Shown: positions 45,020 to 56,054 of the stretch, in pieces
Layout: every line of letters begins with the position of its first letter
Position numbering within the stretch: the stretch's first letter is position 1
Source: Planctomycetia bacterium
Lineage (GTDB): Bacteria > Planctomycetota > Planctomycetia > Pirellulales > Thermoguttaceae
Length of the DNA: 64,000 bases
Assembly: GCA_030537455.1 (NCBI GenBank)
Contig: JAUNMR010000007.1
Coordinates: 51,859 to 115,858, forward strand
Direction: 5' to 3'
Notes under the pieces: generated by a model
The model's database searches: none
What the model saw: only the letters and a program-made list of their open reading frames with translations
Told to the model about the DNA's origin: nothing
Made by a program: the position numbers and the translations under genes

Positions 45020-45772
45020 TTACTGGTTTTGCACGCGCACGCCGGGGCTCATCGTAGCGGAGATGGTGATCGACTTAACGAAAACGCCCTTGACCGACGC
45101 CGGTTTGAGCGTGAGGACGTAGTTAATGAAGGTCTGGATATTTTCGACGAGTTTTGCTTCATCGAAGCTCAATTTACCGACGACGCCATGAACGATACCG
45201 CCCTTGTCGTTGCGGAATTCCACTTTACCAGCTTTATATTCTTTAACCGTTTTTTCGATATCCATGGTCACGGTGCCAGCCTTAGGACTAGGCATGAGAC
45301 CACGAGGTCCGAGCAGACGACCGAGCGAGCCGACAACGCCCATCATATCGGGGGTTGCCAAGCAGACGTCGAAATCGAACCAACCGCCTTTAATTTTTTC
45401 CGCCAGTTCAGGACCGCCGACATAATCGGCGCCAGCGGCGGTCGCTTCTTCGAGCTTCGCGTTTTTGGCGAAGACCAAGACGCGCAGGGTCTTGCCGATT
45501 CCATTGGGCAGAACGACGGAACCGCGAACAATTTGATCTGACTGTTTCGGGTCGACGCCCAGACGCATGGAGATTTCAACAGACTGATCAAATTTCGTGG
45601 TGTTGAAGCGCTTGACCAATGCGACTGCGTCTGCGAGAGGAAGCGCTTCGCGTTGCGCCGGCAAAAGTTTCTTCATAGCGCGCATACGCTTGGTTCCCTT
45701 GGAGCCCTTAGCGTCGAACTGCACGCCAGACTTCTTTAAATTCTCGCGACTTTGTTTTGATAATTTACCCAT
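45020..45772 (-). CDS. rplA: 50S ribosomal protein L1
   Basis: 250 residues. Forms the L1 stalk near the E site and often represses its own operon. Hallmarks are [53 protein letters not shown] and [16 protein letters not shown] short Lys-rich N-terminal extension of about 25 residues precedes the core. Start ATG 45772. The spacer to rplK is 132 nt. Confidence 0.98.
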   Translation of the reverse strand: MGKLSKQSRENLKKSGVQFDAKGSKGTKRMRAMKKLLPAQREALPLADAVALVKRFNTTKFDQSVEISMRLGVDPKQSDQIVRGSVVLPNGIGKTLRVLVFAKNAKLEEATAAGADYVGGPELAEKIKGGWFDFDVCLATPDMMGVVGSLGRLLGPRGLMPSPKAGTVTMDIEKTVKEYKAGKVEFRNDKGGIVHGVVGKLSFDEAKLVENIQTFINYVLTLKPASVKGVFVKSITISATMSPGVRVQNQ

Positions 45773-45904
45773 TTCTTATTTGTCTTCTCTTTGATTTGCG
45801 AGTCACTGTCTTGAACCTAACGACCTGATAGGTCGTGTCGGAAAGCGCCTGGGCGACGCGCAAGACATTGTTAGCTTGAGAATACGCAGAGTCGTTACTC
45901 TACG

Positions 45905-46330
45905 TTAGTCCACAACGTCAACGCCCATACTACGAGCGGTTCCGGCGAGAATGCGAACAGCGTTAGCCAATTCGCGAGCATTGAGATCCTTTTGCTTCGC
46001 TTTAACGATCTCTTCCAGTTGCGCGACGGTGATCGTGCCGACCTTTTCTTTCGGGACGTGAGTGGAGCCCTTTTCAATACCGACGGCTTGCTTAATCAAA
46101 TCGACAGAGTGCGGGCTTTTGGTTTCCAGTTCGAACGTACGATCGCTATAGACCTTAACGACCACGGGAATACGCATACCAGTGGACGCCTTGGTACGAT
46201 CGTTAAACTCTTTTACGAACTGACCAAGATTAAGACCATACTTACCAAGAGCGGTACCGACAGGGGGTGCTGCGGTAGCCTTGCCTCCGAGAGCATGGAA
46301 TTTCACGACAGCTTGTAATTGCTTTGCCAT
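45905..46330 (-). CDS. rplK: 50S ribosomal protein L11
   Basis: 141 residues. Binds 23S rRNA at the GTPase-associated centre. It has KATAAPPVGTALGKYGLNL, the FNDRTKASTGMRIPVVVKVY segment and a C-terminal domain with LNARELANAVRILAGTARSMG. Length and motifs are standard. It lies 100 nt downstream of nusG. Confidence 0.98.
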   Translation of the reverse strand: MAKQLQAVVKFHALGGKATAAPPVGTALGKYGLNLGQFVKEFNDRTKASTGMRIPVVVKVYSDRTFELETKSPHSVDLIKQAVGIEKGSTHVPKEKVGTITVAQLEEIVKAKQKDLNARELANAVRILAGTARSMGVDVVD

Positions 46331-46430
46331 TATAAACCTCTAAAAAATTTCGTCTAAATCGTGCGGTGTGTTCTGGTTGGAACGCACTGAAAGTCGGGTT
46401 CGAGGGAGTCGTCCCGCTTTCTAGCCGTTA

Positions 46431-47027
46431 TTAGACGTCAAGTCGCTCTACCTCCCAGTATTCCAGTTCCAGTTCGGTGGGAATACCCGAGAAGAGCTCG
46501 ATAGTAACGGTGACGCGACCTTTGACAGGGTCTACGGCGGTCACCTCCCCCTCAATATCTTGAAAATCTTCGGTTTTTACGCGCACGCGTTCGCCTTCCG
46601 AAACCTGAATATTATAATTCGAAACAGTCTCGTTAGAAGGTTCTTGCAAACTCAGAATACGACTGACTTCTTCCTCCGACATAGGAGTAGGAACGCCGCC
46701 GGAGCCGGTGAAGTCGCCAACGCCGGGCGTCTCACGCAACAGGTACCAGGAGTCGTCGTTAATGATCATCTTAACAATAAGATAACCGGGATAGAGTTTA
46801 TCCTTGACTTTTTTGGCGCGACCGTCTTTGGACTTAGTACGGTCTTCTCTTTCACGCACGGGCACAATTGCGTCGATAAGATACTGACGCAGACCGTACA
46901 TTTCCGCGCGACGAATTAATTCACGACGAGCGCGTTCTTCGCGATTGACTTGGCATTTGAGAACATACCATTGCGCTTGCGGCTCTTGTTTTTCGGGCGA
47001 ATCTGATTCTGACGTCATGAGACACAT
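46431..47027 (-). CDS. nusG: Transcription termination/antitermination factor NusG
   Basis: 198 residues. NusG binds RNA polymerase at the clamp and links it to Rho or the ribosome. An NGN domain begins QWYVLKCQVNREERARREL and contains KLYPGYLIVKM and ETPGVGDFTG. A C-terminal KOW domain (GERVRVKTEDF through VEVERLD-type end) follows. The ATG at 47027 has AAAGGAAAGGT just upstream; the frame opens at 47120. A short acidic N-terminal extension precedes the NGN fold. The 442-nt gap to secE is larger than the usual tight secE-nusG pair. Confidence 0.95.
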   Translation of the reverse strand: MCLMTSESDSPEKQEPQAQWYVLKCQVNREERARRELIRRAEMYGLRQYLIDAIVPVREREDRTKSKDGRAKKVKDKLYPGYLIVKMIINDDSWYLLRETPGVGDFTGSGGVPTPMSEEEVSRILSLQEPSNETVSNYNIQVSEGERVRVKTEDFQDIEGEVTAVDPVKGRVTVTIELFSGIPTELELEYWEVERLDV

Positions 47028-47469
47028 ACCTTTCCTTTCGATGGCGAGCCGACCCTTTCGCAACGCGAAGGGAAAGACGACGAACCAATCGAAAAAGACG
47101 ACAAAATAATTGAAGTACATTTTAGCGCCAAATTCGAGTCCTACAAGGGGAGGTCACGAATTTATAGGATTTTCCTGCATGAAATCTGCGTTTGACCGCC
47201 TTCTCACGCATGGATACGCCAGGATTTCGCAAAGTAAGCGCGGTGCGATCGAGGTCGTGTGTGAAAATCCAAGCGTTTGCCATAGCCACAAAGGCGACGG
47301 GTTCACTTTGATTATTCTTAGGTAGACTGATCCGCAATATCAAGGTAGACACGCTTTATCGGGGCGCTATTCGAAGCGCGTCATGTGAGGCGTTCACGAG
47401 CGTCGCCGATTATACGCCTCAGCCGTGTCGTACGATTTGCCCCGAGGTTATCGTCTATGACCAAGGGGG
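47028..47469 (-). other. secE-nusG spacer without supported gene
   Basis: Short frames on both strands (for example 47110-47325 on +) have no recognisable features. No clear promoter, terminator or RNA was identified. Confidence 0.45.
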
Positions 47470-47868
47470 TTAGAACACCATATTGATCAGTTTAAAGAAC
47501 AGACTGAAGGCGACGTCGTAAGCGAAGATAAGCGCCGTAAAGAGCGCCATAAAGACCAACACAACCTTAGTATTCGCGAAGAGTTCCGCTTTGGTCGGCC
47601 AGGAGACTTTGATCATTTCAGCGCCGACTGAGATGAGGAAATCAGCGAAGGTCGGGTAATTTACGGTTCGGAAGGAAATCCAAGCGCCAAGGAGCGTGAT
47701 AATAACAGCGGTCCAGACGCCGGTCGGATTCTGATGCAGGCGATAGAAAGAGAAAGCGCCCAGCGCAAAGACGAGCGTCAAACCAATGAAGGTCAAGCGA
47801 CGAGTCGCGCGACCTTGCGCGCTTTTATACATTCGAGTCGAAACGAGTTCTTTCAGGAAACTTGACAT
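47470..47868 (-). CDS. secE: Preprotein translocase subunit SecE
   Basis: 132 residues. Clamp subunit of the SecYEG channel. It has the signature KVSWPTKAELFANTKVV followed by the conserved C-terminal membrane helix (about LVFMALFTALIFAYDVAFS). Two earlier hydrophobic helices (about 27-50 and 55-75) give a three-helix SecE like that of E. coli, rather than the one-helix form. The frame opens at 47991, but the ATG at 47868 avoids overlap with tRNA-Trp and gives a family-like N terminus. Confidence 0.93.
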   Translation of the reverse strand: MSSFLKELVSTRMYKSAQGRATRRLTFIGLTLVFALGAFSFYRLHQNPTGVWTAVIITLLGAWISFRTVNYPTFADFLISVGAEMIKVSWPTKAELFANTKVVLVFMALFTALIFAYDVAFSLFFKLINMVF

Positions 47869-47992
47869 ATCAGGATCTCGTTGTGGAATGCGTACGATAC
47901 GCCGGAACGGCCGGTGGCGTAGCGAACATATGTATATATACAAAAAAGAACGCGCTCGCATCAAAGAAGACGAGCGCGTTCGCGTCAGCAAG

Positions 47993-48065
47993 CAGGGGAG
48001 AAGAGACTCGAACTCCCAACAACTGGTTTTGGAGACCAGGGCCCTACCAATTGGACGACTCCCCT
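47993..48065 (-). tRNA. trnW: tRNA-Trp (CCA anticodon)
   Basis: 73 nt. The 7-bp acceptor AGGGGAG/CTCCCCT has discriminator G. The anticodon arm CTGGT-CTCCAAA-ACCAG carries CCA, and the T-loop is TTCGAGT. CCA is not encoded. It lies between tuf and secE, a place where many bacteria keep this tRNA. Confidence 0.95.
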
Positions 48066-48142
48066 TTACGCATTTGAGAAATTAATCTCAAATGCATTTC
48101 ACGCGTCGAGTTGCCTCGACGCGCTACTTTGTACGAATCATA

Positions 48143-49339
<1,197 letters not shown>

Positions 49340-49422
49340 GTTAATTAATCTCCAAAAAATGAACTCTGGGGCTCTTCAATAAGGTTCTTAAGGCAAAACG
49401 CCCCACAAGCGTCTGAGAAAAG

Positions 49423-49495
<73 letters not shown>

Positions 49496-49595
49496 GTAAT
49501 TTGATGCTTGTTGGGGGCGCCTAATCGCCGGAAGGAGTGAACCCCCTAGTCCGCCGACGATAATCGCCGCGCGTCGCTATGCAACGCTGAATCGA

Positions 49596-49667
49596 AGCGG
49601 GTGAAGGGAATCGAACCCTCACGACCAGCTTGGAAGGCTGGGGCTCTAGCCATTGAGCTACACCCGC
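49596..49667 (-). tRNA. trnG: tRNA-Gly (UCC anticodon)
   Basis: 72 nt. Acceptor GCGGGTG/CACCCGC, discriminator U, anticodon arm CCAGC-CTTCCAA-GCTGG. Equivalent to glyT of E. coli. Confidence 0.95.
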
Positions 49668-49744
49668 ACAATGGACAACCTTATGTCGAAGCCGCCAAGA
49701 CGACGCGCCTGCAAGGCGCATGCACTAGGCGCTTTATATTTGAG

Positions 49745-49826
49745 TGGGGGTTGAAGGATTCGAACCTCCGAAAGCGATGCTAACAGATTTACAGTCTGCC
49801 CCCTTTGACCACTCGGGAAAACCCCC
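49745..49826 (-). tRNA. trnY: tRNA-Tyr (GUA anticodon)
   Basis: 82 nt with a long variable arm, as expected for bacterial tRNA-Tyr. Acceptor GGGGGTT/AACCCCC, discriminator A, anticodon loop CTGTAAA carrying GUA. Confidence 0.95.
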
Positions 49827-49926
49827 ATAACGCTTATGCGTCTGGTAAATTTCGTCGCAAATGCAACGGCTCAATGACAGTTAGGGACTATCATGAACTA
49901 TTTCGCTTGAGCATAGTATTCAGCAG

Positions 49927-49999
49927 AGCTAGCGAGGAGAATCGAACTCCTAACCTGTTGATTACAAATCAACTGCTCTGCCGATTGAGCTACGCTAGC
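49927..49999 (-). tRNA. trnT: tRNA-Thr (UGU anticodon)
   Basis: 73 nt. Acceptor GCTAGCG/CGCTAGC, discriminator U, anticodon arm GTTGA-TTTGTAA-TCAAC. First gene of the tRNA-tuf unit. Confidence 0.95.
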
Positions 50000-50029
50000 A
50001 ACGTGTCGTTGGCAAGCGGAATTGCAAGC

Positions 50030-50057
50030 ATTTTATCGTCTGAGCGCGAGGCGTCAA
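50030..50057 (-). promoter_or_regulatory. Promoter of the tRNA-tuf unit
   Basis: On the minus strand, TTGACG (50052-50057), 16 nt and TAAAAT (50030-50035), placing the start about 24 nt before tRNA-Thr(UGU). An A/T-rich stretch lies just upstream of the -35, as in strong stable-RNA promoters. The 500-nt divergent region to the Hsp70 gene holds nothing else I can support apart from the promoter at 50417. Confidence 0.75.
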
Positions 50058-50416
50058 GTAGAGTTTTTATTTTTTCTCACTTTTTTCGACGCGTACATTC
50101 TGCACTGTTGCGAGGCGCAGTCGCGCGCCGCGACGTTACATTGACGATAACGACAACAAGAGTATAATCAGCGCCTTTTTTTTTGCAAGGGGCGATTGGT
50201 CTTTATAACCATTTTTTTTCGAATTCTTTCATTTCCCCTATGTAATTATCTCAAATAACACTTTTAATAACAAGACTTACAGCAACGAGCGCTCTTTAAT
50301 CTTTGTGTGTTAGTTTACTTAACGCTCTACCGACGACTCCTTGTGAGTTTTATCTATCTTATCCATATTTTTCTATTCCTCCCCAATCTTCGACTTTGTA
50401 CGCTATGATTCTGAAC

Positions 50417-50444
50417 TTGACTTGACGTCTGTTTCCTCTAGACT
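50417..50444 (+). promoter_or_regulatory. Promoter of the Hsp70-like gene
   Basis: TTGACT (50417-50422), 16 nt and TAGACT (50439-50444), 58 nt before the ATG. It resembles an ordinary sigma70 site; no CIRCE-like heat-shock element is seen. Confidence 0.45.
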
Positions 50445-50501
50445 AGAAACAAGCCGACGCGCCGACGCGTCTTTCATCGCCATCATTTCCTTTGCGCCAT
50501 T

Positions 50502-53500
50502 ATGACTAAAACGACTCTCAAATCAGACTCGACTGCGCCGCTGCGTTATGTTGTTGGAATCGACCTTGGCACAACGAATTGCGCCATGTGTTACATCGAC
50601 CTACAGACCATTTTGGACGCAGACGGCGCACGGCGCTTCAATGTAACGCCTAAAATCGAGACGTTCTTTATTCCTCAAGCGGTCGCGCCTAATATTATCG
50701 AGGAGCGACCGACGTTGCCCTCGTACTTTGCGCGTCTACCGCATACGGCGCTTTTACCTTGGGAGGACGCGACTGCCAGTGAAGCGCAGCGCGATTTTTC
50801 GCGAAAATCGCGCAGTAGAACAGCCAAGGGGGACGGAAAAGTCGGCGTTGTGGGAGTTTACGCGCGCGATTACGGCGTTACGGAATCAGAGAGTTACGTC
50901 GCGTCGGTGAAATCATGGCTGTGTCATGAATCGGTGGATCGCGTAGCGAAGTTCCTACCGGTTCGCACCGGCGCGTCGCAGGCTTCACAGGCGTCTGGGG
51001 ATACGACCAAGTGGTCTCCTATTCAGATAAGTTCCTTTTTTTTAGCGCACTTACATCAAGCGTGGAACCAGAGATTTCCTGACTATCCATTGCAGACGCA
51101 ACAGCTTGTCGTAACGATACCGGCCTCGTTTGACGAAACGGCGCGCGCCTTAACAATCCAGGCCGCCAAGGAGGCTGGTTTAAAAAAGATTGCGCTCATT
51201 GAGGAACCGCAAGCGGCGTTTTATTCCTGGCTAGCGCGTCATGAGGAGGACTGGACGCGCCGTGTTCAGCCGGGTCAGAAGATTCTAGTGTGCGATATCG
51301 GGGGCGGTACGACGGACTTTGCGTTGATATACGCGCTGAAACGTTGCGAATCCAGCCAAGAGGAGCCAGGGGCGCGCGAGGTGAATTTTTACCGCGTCGC
51401 CGTGGGAGAGCATTTAATACTGGGGGGCGATAATTTAGATCTAGCGCTCTATCGTTTTATCGAGAAGGAATTCCAGGCGAAACTCAATCGCACGCTCACA
51501 GAGTCGGAGCGCGCGGCGCTTTTGCGCGAAAGTCGACTGGCTAAGGAATATTTTTTGGGCGCAAAACCGGCGTCAGAGCGTGCGATACGCCTACAGGGCG
51601 CTGGGTCAAAGCTTTTATCGGGCGGGACGTCGATCCAGCTGACAGCGGCACAGGCGCAAAGCGTGCTGATCGACGGATTCTTTCCACTCACGAGCTACGA
51701 ACAGACGCCGAGCAAGAGTCGACGCGGCGGTTTACGCGAGTTAGCGTTGCCCTACGCGCAGGATCCGGCGATTACCAAGCATCTGGCGGCGTTTCTTTCT
51801 CAGAAGCGCGGAGCGGGCGCGGAACTTTTACGCGCGGGCGTATTAGGCAATATTTCACAGGAGACGGCGGCAAGTTGGACGAGCGAGGATCCACTGGCGC
51901 AAGCGCGACCGGACGCAATTTTATTTAACGGCGGAGCCTTTGAATCGCCGCAACTACGAAAAAGAGTGATTGATTCTATTACAAATTGGTTTAGCGCGGT
52001 CAATCCGGAACCGCCGACCGTACTGGAGAACGACGACCTCTACCTCGCGGTGGCGCGTGGCGCGGCGTATTATGGGTTGGCGTTACAAGGTCACGCGACA
52101 AAGGTCGGCGCGTCGCTGGCAAGGTCGTATTACATTGGCGTCGACCTGCAGAGTCAAACCGAGTCGCACGGGTCAGCGCAGAAAACGGCCGTTTGTCTTT
52201 TGGGCGCACAAAACGAGCCGGGAGATCAGGTGGAAGTGGGCAAAGAGTTTCTCGTACGACTGGATCGACCGGCGTCTTTCCCATTGTACATGTCCAGCGC
52301 GCGTATGACGGACGCGCCGGGCGATTTAATTCAGGTCGACCCGAACCAGACGCGCGAGTTAGCGCCGATTTGTACGGCGTTGAAATCCAGGTCGCAACGT
52401 GTGCGCAAAGACGGTCAGGCGCGCGTAAAGCTAGTAGCGCGACCAACAGAAATTGGCACAATTGAGCTGTATCTTCAGGAGATTTTGGACGCAACCTCGG
52501 GTTCGCGCTCGCACGGGTCGCGGTGGACGTTACAGTTTGACGCGCGCGGCGCGGTTCAAACGGACTGGGAACAAGGGGACGTGAGCGGCGAGCGCGAGGG
52601 GGCGTTAGAGGAGTCTCTCATAGAGAGCGCAAGCGGCGTCGTTTTAGCGACCTTTGGCTCAGAGGAGGAGCTGGCGCAGTGGAACGAGAAGAACAAGCAA
52701 AGCGCATCGGCGGACGTGACAGTCGAGGCATTGGGTCGCATTAAGCCGCGTGACTTTTTCGGGGAACTTCAGCGCGTCACGGGCATGTCGCGCACAGAGT
52801 TACCGGTCACGGCGCTGAGACGTTTAGGGGAATTGGCGTTATTCCACGACGCGAACCGCAAAAGCGCGTCGGCAGTGGAAGCGCGGTGGCTCAATTGGAT
52901 AGGATTTGCGTTCCGACCGGGCTTTGGCGCCTCGACCGACGACTGGCGTGTGGAGCAGGTCTGGAAGCGCGTCACCGGGCAATTAACCGCGGCGACGCCG
53001 GAATGTCGCGCGCAGTATTGGATATTATGGCGTCGCATCGCCTCGGGGCTCACGGCGGGTCGTCAGACGGCGCTGGCGGAACCCGCGCTAAAAAGTCTGC
53101 GCATCTTCCGCAAGCAGACGACGCAAGGGGGTGGACGTAGCGCGCCAATTGACTTTGTTTCGCACGAGGGCGCGGAAATATGGCGTACTTTGGGCGCTTT
53201 GGAGCTATTATCGCCGCAAATCAAGGTCGAGATTGGCGACACAATCCTCGACATAATCACGAAGAGGCGCGCACAACCGATCCAAGACGCCGCGCTGTGG
53301 GCCTTAGGACGACTAGGAACGCGCGTGATGTTCCATGCGCCCCTGGATAAGGCGGTCGATCCGACGGTAGCGCAACGTTGGGTAGAAACCTGTTTGACAA
53401 TGCTCAAGGAGGGCAAACTAGCGCCACAGCAGAACTTATTCTTTGCGTTGGCGCTGTGCGCGCGCGAAGCGCCACAGACGTCCTTTAACGTTCCAGCGTC

Positions 53501-53663
53501 GTTGCGCGAGCGCGTTATGGCGACGTTATCGCGTTACGAGCAGGGGCGCAGCGCCGCAGAATTAGCTGTGAGCATGACGCAAGGGCAAGAGACGTCCAGC
53601 GAGCTTTTTGGCGAGCAGTTGCCCAACGGTCTGATCTGGGAGCGCGGCGCAGAAGAGGGTTGA
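50502..53663 (+). CDS. Giant Hsp70-family protein with non-canonical C-terminal region
   Basis: 1053 residues, about 400 longer than DnaK. An Hsp70/actin-type ATPase occupies roughly residues 15-545: phosphate 1 GIDLGTTNCAMCYID, VTIPASFDETARALTIQAA, phosphate 2 LVCDIGGGTTDFALI, ILGGDNLDLAL, and the adenosine motif AILFNGGAFESPQL. Long insertions occur around 70-110 and 395-450. The rest lacks the DnaK substrate-binding sandwich and EEVD-like end. It is mixed beta then helical, containing GELALFHDANRKSASAVEARW, and appears to match the DUF3731 region known from such Hsp70s (from memory). No GrpE or DnaJ is adjacent. The client is unknown. Confidence 0.85.
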   Translation: MTKTTLKSDSTAPLRYVVGIDLGTTNCAMCYIDLQTILDADGARRFNVTPKIETFFIPQAVAPNIIEERPTLPSYFARLPHTALLPWEDATASEAQRDFSRKSRSRTAKGDGKVGVVGVYARDYGVTESESYVASVKSWLCHESVDRVAKFLPVRTGASQASQASGDTTKWSPIQISSFFLAHLHQAWNQRFPDYPLQTQQLVVTIPASFDETARALTIQAAKEAGLKKIALIEEPQAAFYSWLARHEEDWTRRVQPGQKILVCDIGGGTTDFALIYALKRCESSQEEPGAREVNFYRVAVGEHLILGGDNLDLALYRFIEKEFQAKLNRTLTESERAALLRESRLAKEYFLGAKPASERAIRLQGAGSKLLSGGTSIQLTAAQAQSVLIDGFFPLTSYEQTPSKSRRGGLRELALPYAQDPAITKHLAAFLSQKRGAGAELLRAGVLGNISQETAASWTSEDPLAQARPDAILFNGGAFESPQLRKRVIDSITNWFSAVNPEPPTVLENDDLYLAVARGAAYYGLALQGHATKVGASLARSYYIGVDLQSQTESHGSAQKTAVCLLGAQNEPGDQVEVGKEFLVRLDRPASFPLYMSSARMTDAPGDLIQVDPNQTRELAPICTALKSRSQRVRKDGQARVKLVARPTEIGTIELYLQEILDATSGSRSHGSRWTLQFDARGAVQTDWEQGDVSGEREGALEESLIESASGVVLATFGSEEELAQWNEKNKQSASADVTVEALGRIKPRDFFGELQRVTGMSRTELPVTALRRLGELALFHDANRKSASAVEARWLNWIGFAFRPGFGASTDDWRVEQVWKRVTGQLTAATPECRAQYWILWRRIASGLTAGRQTALAEPALKSLRIFRKQTTQGGGRSAPIDFVSHEGAEIWRTLGALELLSPQIKVEIGDTILDIITKRRAQPIQDAALWALGRLGTRVMFHAPLDKAVDPTVAQRWVETCLTMLKEGKLAPQQNLFFALALCAREAPQTSFNVPASLRERVMATLSRYEQGRSAAELAVSMTQGQETSSELFGEQLPNGLIWERGAEEG

Positions 53664-53765
53664 AAAACAAGGTTAAGAATCTATAATCAAGAGAAAAAAG
53701 CGTCGGCGAGAGCCGAGCGCCGCAAGACAGACGCCTTCGGGCTAAGAATAAAATGGAGCGATAGT

Positions 53766-54986
53766 ATGAAACGATTTATCGTCGTTGTCTCAGTTCTTAT
53801 AGCGTGCGCGTGCCAGGGTCTGTGCCTGGGCGCGGACGAAGTCTTTAAAATTGGCGTCATTGGCGCGACCACCTCGCACGTGCCGGCTTTTATTAAGACG
53901 ATCAATGACCCGAACGGACCGGAGATTTGCAAAGGATTTGAAGTCACTGCCGTATACCCGGGAGGAATGCCGGACAATCCCGACAGCTGGGATCGTGTCC
54001 AGTCCTATACGCAAGATTGTGTCAAAGCGGGACTTACCGTCTACAATACAATCGAAGAAATGCTCGAGCACGTTGACGGCGTACTATTGGAGAGCGTCGA
54101 CGGTCGTCCTCACCTGGAGCAGGCGAAGCCGGTTATTGCGGCGAAAAAACCGATGTTCGTCGATAAGCCGGTCGCGGGAAGACTCAGAGACGTGCTCGAC
54201 CTCTACGCGCTAGCGGAAGAGAACAACGTACCGATCTTTACAGCGTCTTCACTGCGCTATGTCAAGGCGTATCAACAGATGCGCAACGACAGTCCGATCG
54301 GTGAGATTTACGGCGCCGACGCGACGAGTCCCTCGCCGATCAACGGCAAGCATCCGTCGCTGTACTGGTACGGAATCCACGGCGTGGAATCGCTTTTCAC
54401 CGTCATGGGGCCGGACTGCCTCTATGTTTCCCGAACCAACACGCCGGGAGCCGACGTCGTTGTCGGGGTATGGAAGGACAAGAAGATCGGAACCTTCCGC
54501 GGGATACGCAAGGGCGCCGCGCCCTATAGTTGCAAGGTCTATGGCGAAACCGGCGTGCAGAATGTCGGAGATTACGAGGGTTACGAACCGTTGGTGTTGG
54601 AAATTTGCAAATTCTTCCAAACGGGCGTTGCGCCGGTCGACGCACAAGAGACGATTAATATTTTCGCCTTTATGACCGCGGCGGACATGAGCCGTAAGGA
54701 AAAGGGCAAGAGCGTCACATTAGAAGAGGCGATCAGCGCCGCTAAAGAAGAGAAGATTCTCAATATCACCGTCACGGCGACCGATCGTAGCGAATTTGTC
54801 TGGAACGACGGTTCCGAGGAAAAGACGCTAGAGCTGGAAGAACTGCGCGAAGCGGTGGAGAGCGCGCTGGAAGATTACGACGTCGTACGCTTTGTTTTCG
54901 ACAATCGCGTCGGCATGCCGTTTGACACGTTACAGAAAGCGCTCACTGAATTGGAAGACGCTTACTTTGCGAATTATCTCTACTAA
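53766..54986 (+). CDS. Exported Gfo/Idh/MocA-family oxidoreductase with C-terminal ExbD/TolR-like segment
   Basis: 406 residues. A Sec signal peptide (MKRFIVVVSVLIACACQGL, then CLGA) is followed by a Rossmann domain (FKIGVIGATTSHVPAFIK, usual GxGxxG changed) with FVDKPVAGRL replacing the usual EKP. A substrate domain then ends near residue 325 with INIFAFMTAADMSRKEKGKS. The last 75 residues (about 330-406) do not belong to that family. The pattern ILNITVTATDRSEF, LEELREAVESALED, VVRFVFDNRVGMPFDTL resembles the periplasmic domain of ExbD/TolR. Exported Gfo/Idh/MocA proteins are abundant in Planctomycetota and act on sugars. Substrate unknown. Confidence 0.75.
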   Translation: MKRFIVVVSVLIACACQGLCLGADEVFKIGVIGATTSHVPAFIKTINDPNGPEICKGFEVTAVYPGGMPDNPDSWDRVQSYTQDCVKAGLTVYNTIEEMLEHVDGVLLESVDGRPHLEQAKPVIAAKKPMFVDKPVAGRLRDVLDLYALAEENNVPIFTASSLRYVKAYQQMRNDSPIGEIYGADATSPSPINGKHPSLYWYGIHGVESLFTVMGPDCLYVSRTNTPGADVVVGVWKDKKIGTFRGIRKGAAPYSCKVYGETGVQNVGDYEGYEPLVLEICKFFQTGVAPVDAQETINIFAFMTAADMSRKEKGKSVTLEEAISAAKEEKILNITVTATDRSEFVWNDGSEEKTLELEELREAVESALEDYDVVRFVFDNRVGMPFDTLQKALTELEDAYFANYLY

Positions 54987-55170
54987 GTCACAGCGCTGCG
55001 AATAACGCGCGTTAGAGTAGTTTAAGCGACCCAGTCGGGGGCGTCCTCGAAGCAGAGGATTGTCTCCGGCGGGGTCGCTGTCTATATAGTCGCGAGGACT
55101 TGTCAAAAAAGCGGAAATTACGTAAAATATACCCTCCAAAGAAACGTGCCGAATCGGAGGACATTTACGC

Positions 55171-55977
55171 ATGAATAGCGAACGTTACGACTGGAAATTT
55201 CACATCGCGGGAATACCCATTGTAGTCAAACCGACTTTCTGGCTACTGTGCGTAATGTTTTCCCCGTTTTTATCGAATAATACCGCGGCGGGACAACCGT
55301 GGTTATTTGGGTTTATCGGCTGGGCGCTTGCGCTATTGACGACCTTTTTAATCCACGAGTTAGGGCACGCGCTGGCTATACGTTGGCTATACAAGGGTTC
55401 GCCGCGAATCGTACTGGGAATTGGCATGGCAGAGCCGACAGTATTCGTCTTTGGCGGAGTGACCTACGAGACATACAATCATTCGACGTTTCGAACTATT
55501 TTAGGCACGCCGTTAAAGAACGCGACGGTTACTTTGGCCGGACCGTTTTTGGCGCTGTTCGTCGCGGGACTGGGACTGGTTCTGGCGGGCGCAACCGGCT
55601 CGGCGCTACGTTATGGCACGGCGCTGTATTTACCCTATTGTTTTCCGTTCAATTGGGTGCAGGGAATCACGTCGGTTCATCCCCTGTCCTTAATGTTCGG
55701 GTACTTTTTTTACGGGTTCTTCTACAGCGCTACGCTCTGGTCCTTTTTGAATTTATTGCCGATCTTTCCCCTAGACGGGGGACGTGTTATACTGGCGCTT
55801 ACCAGTGGCAACGGGGTAGAAAAAGGGTTGTTATACACATTGCCAATATCGATGGCGTTTTCCGCAATTATGGCGATCATGCTTCTGAGTAGTCAATCAA
55901 TTTTCGGCGCGATCTTTATGGCATGGATAACGATATCGAACTTTCGAACATGGCGAGCGCTCTCGCGACGATCATAA
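55171..55977 (+). CDS. Site-2 protease family membrane metallopeptidase (M50)
   Basis: 268 residues, polytopic. The zinc site is HELGH (62-66) in a transmembrane helix, with the third ligand in NLLPIFPLDGGRV. About six hydrophobic helices are visible and no PDZ or CBS domain is attached, so it is a minimal intramembrane protease. Such enzymes cleave membrane-bound regulators or signal peptides; the substrate is unknown. It lies between the oxidoreductase and the antiporter on the same strand, with gaps of 184 and 77 nt. Confidence 0.88.
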   Translation: MNSERYDWKFHIAGIPIVVKPTFWLLCVMFSPFLSNNTAAGQPWLFGFIGWALALLTTFLIHELGHALAIRWLYKGSPRIVLGIGMAEPTVFVFGGVTYETYNHSTFRTILGTPLKNATVTLAGPFLALFVAGLGLVLAGATGSALRYGTALYLPYCFPFNWVQGITSVHPLSLMFGYFFYGFFYSATLWSFLNLLPIFPLDGGRVILALTSGNGVEKGLLYTLPISMAFSAIMAIMLLSSQSIFGAIFMAWITISNFRTWRALSRRS

Positions 55978-56054
55978 TCGCTGCGTGCAAATCGTTTAAA
56001 ACAAAGAAATAACAGCCAAAATAATAGACAGCAGGACACACGGAAGGAACAGAA

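Noticed and set aside
47110..47325. Possible small gene in the secE-nusG gap on the plus strand
   Set aside because: No ribosome site or family features, and transcription of the region is on the other strand.
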